Assembly (NCBI RefSeq): GCF_021650935.1
Contig: NZ_CP091244.1
Coordinates: forward strand, 2,294,001 to 2,358,000
DNA: 64,000 nt
Direction of reading: 5' to 3'
Origin: Thiothrix winogradskyi
GTDB lineage: Bacteria > Pseudomonadota > Gammaproteobacteria > Thiotrichales > Thiotrichaceae
Numbering within the stretch: position 1 is the first letter of the stretch; each line of letters begins with the position of its first letter. Below the pieces are notes generated by a model. That model saw nothing but the letters and a program-made list of their open reading frames with translations, was not told the origin of the DNA and did not search any database. Of the stretch, positions 9,303 to 17,125 are shown in pieces. The position numbers were made by a program, and so were the translations under genes.

Positions 9303-9989
9303 TTATTCCCCAATCAATTGGTAGCCAATGCCGCGCACGGTTTGGATACAGGAGCGCCCATCCGCAAGATTGCCGAGTTTGTGGCGGATGCTGCTCATGT
9401 GTACGTCGATGCTGCGGTCGTAACGGGTCAGCGCTCGCCCCAAACCGTGGGTGGAAAGATCGGCTTTGCTGACGGGTTGACCGGCTTGGCGAGCCAATAC
9501 TTCCAGCAGGTTGAATTCGGTGCTGGTGAGTTCTAACGGTTGCCCGTGCCAGAGGGTTTGGCGTTTTTCGGGGTAAAGCGTGAGTGCGCCGGTTTGCAGC
9601 GGTTCGTGATTCGTGGTGGCAGTGTCGTTGCTGGTGCGGCGTAGGATGGCGCGGATGCGGGCAACCAATTCACGCGGCATACACGGTTTGGGGACGTAAT
9701 CATCCGCGCCGAGTTCCAAGCCGATAATGCGGTCGATGTCGTCGCCACGGGCGGTGAGCATGAGCACGGGCATTTTGCTGTGGGTGCGGATGCGGCTGAG
9801 GGCTTCGATACCGCTCATGCCGGGCATCATCACATCCAACACCACTAGCGCGTAATCGCCGTTGAGGGCTTCGCGCACCGCCGTGTCACCGTTATGCACA
9901 GCGGTGATGTCGAAACCTTCGCGTTCCAAGTATTCGGTCAGCATGGTGGTGAGTTCGATGTCGTCGTCGACCAGTAATAGCTTGCTCAT
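9303..9989 (-). CDS. CpxR-like OmpR-family response regulator
   Basis: 228 residues. The receiver domain has the acidic pocket D8-D10, phosphoacceptor D52 (VVLDVMMPG), the conserved Thr in LMLTARG and Lys in YVPKP. The linker and wHTH domain end with SIRHKLG and VRGIGYQL, standard for OmpR/PhoB regulators. The stretches LELGADDY and RELVARIRAILRR are strikingly CpxR-like. Three TTTAC direct repeats with a 10-bp period lie 65-89 bp upstream of its start and match the CpxR box, which implies autoregulation. The same repeat pattern lies in front of the efflux operon at 11552. Confidence 0.9.
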   Translation of the reverse strand: MSKLLLVDDDIELTTMLTEYLEREGFDITAVHNGDTAVREALNGDYALVVLDVMMPGMSGIEALSRIRTHSKMPVLMLTARGDDIDRIIGLELGADDYVPKPCMPRELVARIRAILRRTSNDTATTNHEPLQTGALTLYPEKRQTLWHGQPLELTSTEFNLLEVLARQAGQPVSKADLSTHGLGRALTRYDRSIDVHMSSIRHKLGNLADGRSCIQTVRGIGYQLIGE

Positions 9990-10053
9990 GGTTGTCTTCT
10001 GAGTGGTGTCATACCTTGAATCATACGGTGATTGAAATGCAAGGGCAGGGGGT

Positions 10054-10078
10054 TTTACATTTCTTTACACGGCTTTAC
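10054..10078 (-). promoter_or_regulatory. three CpxR-type direct repeats upstream of the response regulator
   Basis: TTTAC occurs at 10054-10058, 10064-10068 and 10074-10078, that is GTAAA-N5-GTAAA-N5-GTAAA read on the minus strand. This equals the established CpxR recognition sequence GTAAAN5GTAAA, extended by a third half-site. It is 65-89 bp upstream of the CpxR-like gene and overlaps the last codons of the small gene upstream. Confidence 0.72.
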
Positions 10079-10342
10079 ACGCCCAGTGCTTAGGCACAAG
10101 TTCCGGTATGCTTCTGCCCAATGTGTAGCGGCGCAATTGTCGGGGCAACCTTCGCGCTGCCACAGGTAATACGCCGTTTCGCGGATCAGGGCTTCGGTCG
10201 GTTCATTGCTGTGGAAATAGTCGCACGTTCCGCTGACGGCATCGTAGGGCAGGGCAGCGAATCTGTCCCGCCCCGGTGTCGGTTGGGTATGCCGATAGCA
10301 GTCGGCGCGTAGTGGGCATAAGTCGCCGTAGCAATACAACAT
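10055..10342 (-). CDS. small cysteine-rich protein with DUF2934-like C-terminus
   Basis: 95 residues. Cysteines at 4, 9, 15 and 40, plus later ones, suggest metal binding or a disulfide scaffold. Residues ~53-80 (IRETAYYLWQREGCPDN...HWAEA) resemble DUF2934, a short helical motif of unknown function. There is no signal peptide. Its end overlaps the CpxR-type repeats upstream of the response regulator gene, so transcription from here could run into the two-component operon. Confidence 0.65.
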   Translation of the reverse strand: MLYCYGDLCPLRADCYRHTQPTPGRDRFAALPYDAVSGTCDYFHSNEPTEALIRETAYYLWQREGCPDNCAATHWAEAYRNLCLSTGRVKPCKEM

Positions 10343-10416
10343 GATTCAATTCCTGACGGGTCAATAGTGCGCAGAGTGTATACTGACGGCGCGATGGACG
10401 TACAAGGAGAACAAGA

Positions 10417-10884
10417 ATGACGAAGGTAAAACCGTGGTGCTGGCAACTCGCCGCGAATGGCAATGGGCCTGATTGGTTGCTGTTGGCGCACGTTACCTCT
10501 GACAGTGTTGCAGCATTGGCGGCAGCACTCGCAAACACTACCCTCGACGGCTACCGCCTGTGTGCCGATACCCCCTACACTTTGATGGATAGCGCGAATG
10601 CAGTTACCTATTTGGGCAATTTGACGGGCAACGAACCGCGCAATATTTGGGTGTACAACCTTGTCGAAATCCAAGGTGATTTGATCAAAATTGAGAGCGG
10701 TTACGGGGGGCGTGGTAGTGTTAATAGTCAGGTGGAAACCGACTTTTTGCTGCATTTGTTCGCCCTGCCAAACATCACCTTACAATCTTGGCAAGTGCTG
10801 GCTGGGGGCGAGGGTTACGATTACGTGGTCAGTGCGGCGGGGACGGATGTGGGGAGTTTTATGGCGTATCTCTCCCCGGATTAA
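10417..10884 (+). CDS. hypothetical protein
   Basis: 155 residues with no signal peptide, membrane segment or recognised motif. It starts after a good ribosome site (AAGGAGAAC, 6-9 bp from the ATG). Tryptophan- and tyrosine-rich alternating segments (WCWQLAANGNGPDWLLLAH, NIWVYNLVEIQGD, YDYVVSAAGTDVG) suggest a compact beta-rich cytoplasmic protein. It converges with the DUF4405 gene with only one base between the stops. Function unknown. Confidence 0.6.
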   Translation: MTKVKPWCWQLAANGNGPDWLLLAHVTSDSVAALAAALANTTLDGYRLCADTPYTLMDSANAVTYLGNLTGNEPRNIWVYNLVEIQGDLIKIESGYGGRGSVNSQVETDFLLHLFALPNITLQSWQVLAGGEGYDYVVSAAGTDVGSFMAYLSPD

Positions 10885-10885
10885 G

Positions 10886-11386
10886 TTATTTCGCGGCAAT
10901 CACGCTATTCAACACTTCCACCGGATTGCGCTGATTCTGCTTAGCCACTTCATCGAGCGACACCATTGTTGCGTCCAGTTTTAAGCCTTGCGCCTGCAAT
11001 TTCGCCTGCAAACCTTCCAAGGTATTGCCCGTGATACCCGCCAGTTTATCCAGCGGTGCATTCATCAGCACGTTGCTGGCTTGCGCACCCGGCGGCCCTC
11101 GACGTTCTTCTTCACCCGGAATCAGCATGGAAGCAACCGTCAATATCGCAAATAAGCCGATCACCCCAAGCGCTGCTTTTTGCGAAAAATAACGTGCAAA
11201 CATCTTCCAGTTCGTTACCAGGTGCAAGCCCACACCGATGACCATCGCCCAACTCAGCCATTCGTGTGCCACTTTGCTAATGCCCGGATTGATGTGGAAA
11301 AACATTAAAATGCCGGTAATCGACATCAGCATAAACGCGCCAATTGTCAACGGGGTCGCCCAGCGGCGTAGGGTAGCGATGTCCAT
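10886..11386 (-). CDS. DUF4405 membrane protein (cytochrome b561-like fold)
   Basis: 166 residues. Three hydrophobic helices occupy about residues 10-30, 42-62 and 70-92. Conserved histidines lie in FFHINPG, AHEWLSW and VGLHLVTNWK, the pattern of DUF4405/cytochrome b561-like proteins that may bind haem. The C-terminal ~65 residues are soluble and likely periplasmic, with an HTH-like helical arrangement of unknown role. The gene is divergent from the efflux operon and shares its intergenic region, which carries four CpxR-type half-sites, so both may respond to envelope stress. Confidence 0.75.
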   Translation of the reverse strand: MDIATLRRWATPLTIGAFMLMSITGILMFFHINPGISKVAHEWLSWAMVIGVGLHLVTNWKMFARYFSQKAALGVIGLFAILTVASMLIPGEEERRGPPGAQASNVLMNAPLDKLAGITGNTLEGLQAKLQAQGLKLDATMVSLDEVAKQNQRNPVEVLNSVIAAK

Positions 11387-11462
11387 GTTTAAATCTCCTG
11401 TAGTCGTAAAAAACGCATCGATGATGCAATGATTACGGACATTGCCACACGGAAACAGCGGT

Positions 11463-11498
11463 TTTACATATCTTTACATGGCGTTTACCCACCTTTAC
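11463..11498. promoter_or_regulatory. two CpxR-type boxes in the divergent DUF4405/efflux promoter region
   Basis: TTTAC at 11463-11467 and 11473-11477 (N5 spacer), then at 11484-11488 and 11494-11498 (N5 spacer), with 6 bp between the pairs. Each pair matches the reverse complement of GTAAAN5GTAAA. The sites lie 54-89 bp upstream of the efflux start at 11552 and 77-112 bp upstream of the DUF4405 start at 11386. Pattern identity with the repeats in front of the response regulator gene supports one regulon. Confidence 0.7.
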
Positions 11499-11551
11499 TC
11501 GCCGCTAGGCCACACTTGTACTATGCAAAAACGCTAAGGACAAAATTCGGC

Positions 11552-12916
11552 ATGATCGTTTATAAACCATTTACCGTGTTCGCCAGTGTGGCAGTCAGCC
11601 TATCGCTGTTTGCCTGCACACCCGCCAGCAATGTGCGTGATGTTGCAGCAGCAAGTACAACCGCTACACACCAGTCAGCAGCCAGCAACCCCCGCAAACC
11701 CGTGCAAGCCGCATGGTGGCAAACCTTCAACGACCCGCTCATGACCGCGCTGATCCAAGAAGCGCTGCAAGCCAGCCCCGACATCAAAACCGCCCAAGCC
11801 AGCCTGCGAGCCGCCCGTGCGCAACGTGCGATTGCCGGAGCAAGCCTGTTGCCCAGCCTTTCCAGCGGCGCATCTGCCCGCCGCAGCGGTGGTAATGACA
11901 GCTACGGCGCAAACCTCGATGCCAGTTGGGAAGCCGACATCTTCGGCGGCAACCGTTTAGCCGATAAAGCCGCTGCGGTCGACTTGCAAGCCACCCAAGC
12001 TAGTCTTGAAGACGTAAAAGCCTCACTCGCCGCCGAAGTCGCCAGCAGCTACGTCAACCTGCGGCTGGCACAAGCCCGCCTCGCCGTTTCGCGCCAAAGC
12101 CTTGCCTCGCGTGACGAAACCGTGCGCCTGATCGGTCTGAAACAGCAAGCAGGGCTTGCCAGCGGCTTAGAAGCCGATCAAGCCAACCTGAGTTTGGGGC
12201 AAACCCAAGCACAAATTCCGGCGTTGGCAAACAGCGTGACCCAATCGCAACACGCCCTCGCAATCCTCACTGGCAAAGAACCGGGCGCACTCAATACCCG
12301 CCTCGCCGCTGCCAAACCCATTCCCACGGCGGGCGGGCAACTGCTGAATAACATTCCGGCAAATGCCATCCGTCAACGCCCCGACATCCGCGCTGCCGAA
12401 TACAAAATCACCGCCGCCGGATTACGAGTCGGCGAAGCCAAGGCCAACCTATACCCCAGCTTCAACCTCGGCGGTTCACTCAGTCTCAGCAGCCTGAGTT
12501 TGGCGGATTTGCTGGATACCGGCAGTATCGCCCGTTCCCTCGCTGCTTCCATCAGCGCACCCTTGTTTGACGGTGGCAGGCTGAAACAGCAAGTCGAAGC
12601 CAAAGATGCCGCCCGCGAACAAGCCGTTGCCAGCTACCAAAAAGCCGTGTTAGGGGCGTTACAGGACGTAGCAAACAGCTTTTCCACCCTGCAATCTCTA
12701 CGCGAACGCCAACCGTTATTGGCGCAAAACGTCGCATTGGCACGCAGCGCCGAACATCTGGCGCAACTTAGTTATGACGCAGGCACTGCCGATTTCCAAA
12801 ATGTGCTGGATGCGCAACGCAGCGTATTAAGCGCACAAGAAAGCCAGTTGTCCGCACAAGCAGAAAACACTCAGGCAATGATCAGCCTTTACAAAGCCAT
12901 CGGCGGCGCGTGGTAG
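11552..12916 (+). CDS. outer-membrane efflux lipoprotein, NodT/TolC family
   Basis: 454 residues from the ATG at 11552, chosen because it has AAGGA 12 bp upstream and begins a lipoprotein signal (SLSLFACT, lipidated Cys at about residue 21). The longer frame from 11429 would bury that signal. Two OEP repeats follow, with characteristic helices (LRAARAQRAIAGASLLPSL; GAALQDV-type stretches; DFQNVLDAQRSVLSAQE near the C-terminus). It forms the outer-membrane exit duct for the MacA/MacB-like genes immediately downstream (9-bp gap). CpxR-type boxes precede it. Confidence 0.9.
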   Translation: MIVYKPFTVFASVAVSLSLFACTPASNVRDVAAASTTATHQSAASNPRKPVQAAWWQTFNDPLMTALIQEALQASPDIKTAQASLRAARAQRAIAGASLLPSLSSGASARRSGGNDSYGANLDASWEADIFGGNRLADKAAAVDLQATQASLEDVKASLAAEVASSYVNLRLAQARLAVSRQSLASRDETVRLIGLKQQAGLASGLEADQANLSLGQTQAQIPALANSVTQSQHALAILTGKEPGALNTRLAAAKPIPTAGGQLLNNIPANAIRQRPDIRAAEYKITAAGLRVGEAKANLYPSFNLGGSLSLSSLSLADLLDTGSIARSLAASISAPLFDGGRLKQQVEAKDAAREQAVASYQKAVLGALQDVANSFSTLQSLRERQPLLAQNVALARSAEHLAQLSYDAGTADFQNVLDAQRSVLSAQESQLSAQAENTQAMISLYKAIGGAW

Positions 12917-12925
12917 GAGAACCTT

Positions 12926-14263
12926 ATGAGCAACCCAATCAATTCAACCACCAACGATTCCGTCAAAGCGGTATTGGCAGCAGGCGGCAAAAAGAAATCC
13001 CAAGGCAACAAGGGCAAGTGGCTATTAGCATTACTGGTCGCGGGGCTAGTGTCAGGCGGCGCGGGCTATTACTTTATGGGGCAATCTCAAACCAAAAGCC
13101 AAGCCAGCTACAAAACCACCCCCGCCAAAACCGGCAACCTCAGCGTCACGGTGACGGCGACGGGCAATTTGCAACCCAAAAATCAGGTGGACATTGGCAC
13201 AGAACTCTCCGGCACAGTCGATGACGTGCTGGTGGATGCCAACGAAGTGGTGACAAAAGGGCAGAAGTTGGCAAGTCTCAATACCACGCAATTGCAAGAT
13301 ACCATTACCAAAGGCAAAGCCTCGCTGGCTTCCGCGCAAGCCAAGGTCAAACAATCTGCCGCCAGCGTCAAAGAAGCGCGTACCAAGCTCAACCGTTTGC
13401 GCGAGTTATACAGCGCCTCCGGCGGCAAATTGCCCGCTAAATCCGAGTTGGATACCGCCGAAGCCACGTTGGAACGTTCCCAAGCCGATGCCGAAGTCGC
13501 CAAAACCACCGTGACATCAGCCACTGCCGAATTGCGTTCCTCTGAAACCAATCTCGGCAAAGCCACGATCACCTCACCAATTAACGGCGTAGTGCTAACC
13601 CGCACCGTCGAACCGGGGCAAACCGTCGCCTCGTCCTTGTCCGCGCCGACCTTATTCACACTGGCGGAAGATTTGGCACAAATGGAAGTCGAAGTCGGCG
13701 TGGATGAAGCTGATGTCGGGCAAGTCAAAGCCGGACAAAAAGCCGAATTCAGCGTGGACGCATGGCCGGGGCGCAAATACCCCGCCGAAATTACCCGCGT
13801 CAGTTTGGGGGCGGATACTTCCGAAAACGTGGTGTCTTACCTCACGGTGCTGGCGGTGCAAAACACCGACCTGACCTTGCGCCCCGGCATGACCGCCACC
13901 GCCACCATCAAGACCGAATCGCGGGAAAATGTGTTGCTCATTCCCAATACCGCCCTGCGCTTTGCTCCTGTGGTGGCTGCTGCACCTGCGGCGGCGAGTG
14001 CCAATAGCAGCTTCATTTCACAATTGATGCCCCGTCCGCCGGGTATGGGAACAGCCAAAAAACGCCCCAACGGCACGCCACCCGTCGCCAGCCCCGACGG
14101 AATGCAAAAAATCTGGGTATTGGAAAACAATGCGCCCCTAGCAGTCGCAGTCAAAACCGGCATTAGCGATGGCAAGCAAACCGAAATCGTCAGCGGCGAC
14201 TTGAAAGAAGGAATGGCGGTGATCACCGAAAGCACCGGCGGCACAACAGGTGGCAAGCCATGA
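12926..14263 (+). CDS. macA: MacA-like periplasmic adaptor of ABC efflux pump
   Basis: 445 residues: cytoplasmic N-tail, one membrane anchor (about residues 30-52), then barrel/lipoyl/hairpin organisation typical of HlyD/MacA adaptors (DIGTELSGTVDDVLVDANEVV; coiled-coil hairpin about 110-205; ATITSPINGVVL second lipoyl half; beta-barrel VGVDEADVGQVKAG). A proline/glycine-rich insertion near residues 355-395 interrupts the membrane-proximal domain. It bridges the NodT-type duct and the MacB-type permease. The stop overlaps the next ATG, so the genes are translationally coupled. Confidence 0.9.
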   Translation: MSNPINSTTNDSVKAVLAAGGKKKSQGNKGKWLLALLVAGLVSGGAGYYFMGQSQTKSQASYKTTPAKTGNLSVTVTATGNLQPKNQVDIGTELSGTVDDVLVDANEVVTKGQKLASLNTTQLQDTITKGKASLASAQAKVKQSAASVKEARTKLNRLRELYSASGGKLPAKSELDTAEATLERSQADAEVAKTTVTSATAELRSSETNLGKATITSPINGVVLTRTVEPGQTVASSLSAPTLFTLAEDLAQMEVEVGVDEADVGQVKAGQKAEFSVDAWPGRKYPAEITRVSLGADTSENVVSYLTVLAVQNTDLTLRPGMTATATIKTESRENVLLIPNTALRFAPVVAAAPAAASANSSFISQLMPRPPGMGTAKKRPNGTPPVASPDGMQKIWVLENNAPLAVAVKTGISDGKQTEIVSGDLKEGMAVITESTGGTTGGKP

Positions 14264-14958
14264 GTGCGTTAATCGAATTACGCGGCATCACCAAAATCTA
14301 CGGGCAAGGGCAGGCGAGTTTCAAGGCGCTGGATGGGGTCAATATGACCATTGAGCAAGGTGATTTTGTGGCCATCATGGGGCCGAGCGGTTCAGGCAAA
14401 TCCACCGCCATGAATATTCTGGGCTGCTTAGATGTACCCAGCGGCGGCGAATACTTGTTCCGCGATGTGCATGTGGAACAGTTGTCGCGCAACGAACGCG
14501 CCCTGTTGCGGCGGCATTATCTGGGCTTCGTGTTCCAAGGCTTTAACCTGTTGGCGCGGACTTCCGCACAGGAAAATGTGGAATTGCCACTGCTGTATCG
14601 GGGCGAATCCACCGAAGCGCGTCATACCGCCGCCCAAGCCGCGCTGAAACAGGTAGGGTTGGAAGGCTGGGGGCATCATACTCCGGCGGAACTGTCTGGC
14701 GGGCAGCAGCAACGGGTAGCCATTGCACGGGCGTTAGTCACTAACCCGACCATTTTGCTGGCGGATGAGCCGACCGGCAACCTCGACACCAAAACCAGCA
14801 ACGAAATCATGGCGTTGCTCACCGACCTGAACGAAAACAAGGGCATTACCGTGCTAATGGTGACGCACGAACCGGATATGGCGGAATACGCCAAACGCAT
14901 CATCCACTTCGTTGACGGCAATATCGACAGCGACGTGCGCAAACGGGAGAGCACCTGA
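14260..14958 (+). CDS. MacB/LolD-type ABC transporter ATPase
   Basis: 232 residues, a complete ABC ATPase: Walker A GPSGSGKST (about residues 40-48), Q-loop FQGFNLL, signature LSGGQQQR, Walker B ILLADEPTG and H-loop VTHEP. The LolD/MacB/FtsE subfamily is indicated by EPTGNLDTKTS and by pairing with a separate FtsX-like permease. MacB of E. coli fuses these two parts; here they are two genes with overlapping ends. It supplies ATP hydrolysis for the efflux complex. Confidence 0.93.
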   Translation: MSALIELRGITKIYGQGQASFKALDGVNMTIEQGDFVAIMGPSGSGKSTAMNILGCLDVPSGGEYLFRDVHVEQLSRNERALLRRHYLGFVFQGFNLLARTSAQENVELPLLYRGESTEARHTAAQAALKQVGLEGWGHHTPAELSGGQQQRVAIARALVTNPTILLADEPTGNLDTKTSNEIMALLTDLNENKGITVLMVTHEPDMAEYAKRIIHFVDGNIDSDVRKREST

Positions 14959-16169
14959 TGTTATGGAGCAGCTTTTTACTCGCCCTGCGCGAAATCCGCC
15001 GCAATTTATTGCGTTCCTTCCTGACGATTCTGGGGATTGTGATTGGCGTATCGGCAGTCATCACAATGGTGACGCTGGGCAATGGCGCAACCCAAGCGGT
15101 GAAAAATCAGGTATCCAGCCTTGGCAGCAACCTACTACAAATCCGTAACGGGCAACGCATGATGGGGCCAAGCAGTGGCGGGGGCGGTTCACCACCGTTT
15201 TCGCTGGAAGATGTCGCCGCTATTCGCAGTCAGATTACCGGGCTTGCAGCGGTTGCGCCGGAGGTGAGCAAGAGTGCCACGGTCGTTTCCATGTCAAACA
15301 ACTGGTCAACCAGCGTCACAGGTTCGACCACCGATTTCTTTATTGCCGGAAGCTGGAAACTGGCATCTGGGCGCAACTTCAGCGAGGCAGAAGAAAAAGC
15401 AGGGCAAACGGTGTGTTTGATCGGGGAAACCATCCGCCGTGAATTGTTCGGCACGCAACAGCCGGTGGGCGAAAGTTTGCGGGTCAACAACTTTTCCTGC
15501 GAAATCATCGGCATTTTGGTATCCAAAGGGCAAGCGTCGATGGGGCGTGATCAGGATGATACGGTGATTATGCCGATCAAAGCGGTGCAACGGCGTTTGA
15601 CGGGTAATCAGAACGTGTCCAGCATCCAAGTATCGGTCGCGGACGAAAACGACATTACCAGCGTCAAAGAGCAATTGACCAACCTGATGCGCGAACGCCG
15701 CAGGTTGGGGGATGATAAGGACGACAATTTCAATGTGCAGGATACGCGCCAGATTGCCGAAGCCTTGTCCGGTACGACGCAAGTCATGACCACCTTACTG
15801 GCAGCGGTGGCGTCGGTCAGCTTGCTGGTCGGTGGGATTGGCATTATGAATATTATGCTGGTGTCCGTGACCGAACGTACCCGCGAAATCGGTATCCGGC
15901 TGGCAATTGGGGCGTTGGAACGTGAAGTGTTGCTGCAATTTTTGATCGAAGCAGTGGTACTGGCGTCCCTTGGCGGCTTGGTTGGGATTGGGTTGGCAAC
16001 ATTGGCATCCATCGGTTTGTCGCAGGTGATGAATGTGCCGTATGTTTTCAACGTGGGGATTAACTTGCTGTCGTTTGTGTTTTCGGCGGGGATTGGTGTG
16101 CTGTTTGGGTATATGCCTGCGAAACGTGCGGCACGGCTAGACCCGATTGAGGCGTTGCGCCACGAGTGA
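14958..16169 (+). CDS. MacB-like FtsX-family ABC permease
   Basis: 403 residues: N-terminal membrane helix (FLTILGIVIGVSAVITMVT, about residues 20-42), large MacB_PCD periplasmic domain (~45-245), then three helices with the FtsX signature (VGGIGIMNIMLVSVTERTRE, IGIRLAIGA) and the C-terminal PAKRAARLDPIEALRHE, the usual family ending. It mechanically drives substrate through the MacA/NodT channel. This is the last gene of the operon; an inverted repeat overlaps its end. Confidence 0.92.
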   Translation: MLWSSFLLALREIRRNLLRSFLTILGIVIGVSAVITMVTLGNGATQAVKNQVSSLGSNLLQIRNGQRMMGPSSGGGGSPPFSLEDVAAIRSQITGLAAVAPEVSKSATVVSMSNNWSTSVTGSTTDFFIAGSWKLASGRNFSEAEEKAGQTVCLIGETIRRELFGTQQPVGESLRVNNFSCEIIGILVSKGQASMGRDQDDTVIMPIKAVQRRLTGNQNVSSIQVSVADENDITSVKEQLTNLMRERRRLGDDKDDNFNVQDTRQIAEALSGTTQVMTTLLAAVASVSLLVGGIGIMNIMLVSVTERTREIGIRLAIGALEREVLLQFLIEAVVLASLGGLVGIGLATLASIGLSQVMNVPYVFNVGINLLSFVFSAGIGVLFGYMPAKRAARLDPIEALRHE

Positions 16170-16179
16170 GGCAACGCCT
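16150..16179. terminator. inverted repeat at the end of the efflux operon
   Basis: AGGCGTTGC (16150-16158) and GCAACGCCT (16171-16179) form a 9-bp stem around the stop codon of the permease gene, between convergent genes. No T-run follows, so intrinsic termination is only possible, not shown. Confidence 0.4.
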
Positions 16180-16186
16180 GCGGTGC

Positions 16187-17080
16187 TTAGAATTCGTAAG
16201 CCACTTGCAGCGTGATTACATCTTCTTTGCTGCCATCGTAGGCTTCGTTGTTCATGTATTCAGCCGCGAAACTGGCTTTTTCGTAGACGGGCATACTGTA
16301 GGCAATACCCGCTGCTTTTTCGGGCAGTTCCAGCGACTCAGCCGCGTCGGTTTGCTGGTAAGCAACTGCGACGGTGCGATCATTGCCCATGTCGAAACCG
16401 ACTTCGAGGTTGGTAGCGCTGGGTTCGACGCTGCTGTCATCTTCCAGTGTGATGGCATCGACTTGAATGTGTTCGGCAATCACGCTGGCTTTGCCGACAG
16501 TAGCGGAGGCATGGATACCTAGCCCTGCCGCTGCTTTATCATTCACGTCAGAAATGTAGCTCACACCCGCGCTGACGTTATCCGTGCTGTAATCGAGATT
16601 CACGCCGTAATCATCAATTTTGTCGCCGCCATCTTCGTCATCTTTGAACAGGTAAGCAGAGCCGGAAATATCGCCGGAACTGACGCCCAGTTGCACGGCT
16701 TCTTCTTGTGTTTCTGCCATTTCCAGCGTCAGTGGGTCGGACACCATATTGCTATCGAATTTACCGAAAGGCACGTACATGCGCCCAGCGGTGACATCCA
16801 GACCTTCACGCGGTTTGAAGGTGAGGGTGGCTTCATCCACCGCAATGTTGTCGTCGTTTTCGCCTTGTTCGTAGAGGAATAAGACGTGGCCATCGAGTTT
16901 GTCATTGATCTGGTTGTCGATACCGAGTTCGATAGTGGGGACACTGAGGTCGCTGCTATCGCCGTCAGCATTGCTGACAAAACCGGCTTCGACTTCCACC
17001 ATACCGCTGAGGGTAGTGGTGGCAAAGGCAGGGTTAGCTAAGGCTGCACCAATCAAGATGCTTAATAGGGTCTTTTTCAT
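16187..17080 (-). CDS. LbtU-family siderophore porin-like outer-membrane protein
   Basis: 297 residues with a signal peptide (ANPAFATTTLSG, cleavage about residue 20) and amphipathic beta strands to a C-terminal aromatic (VAYEF) typical of outer-membrane barrels. Acidic Gly/Asp loops (NADGDSSDLS, KDDEDGGDKIDD) and GRMYVPFGKFDSNMVSDP resemble LbtU-family siderophore porins, first described for legiobactin uptake in Legionella. It lies at the 3' end of the imelysin/DUF1111/DUF1513 block on the same strand, supporting a role in iron or metal-chelate uptake. The exact ligand is unknown. Confidence 0.75.
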   Translation of the reverse strand: MKKTLLSILIGAALANPAFATTTLSGMVEVEAGFVSNADGDSSDLSVPTIELGIDNQINDKLDGHVLFLYEQGENDDNIAVDEATLTFKPREGLDVTAGRMYVPFGKFDSNMVSDPLTLEMAETQEEAVQLGVSSGDISGSAYLFKDDEDGGDKIDDYGVNLDYSTDNVSAGVSYISDVNDKAAAGLGIHASATVGKASVIAEHIQVDAITLEDDSSVEPSATNLEVGFDMGNDRTVAVAYQQTDAAESLELPEKAAGIAYSMPVYEKASFAAEYMNNEAYDGSKEDVITLQVAYEF

Positions 17081-17125
17081 GTGAAAGCTCCAGATAGTTC
17101 ATAAGGAGCAGTGGCTTGTCTGTGA

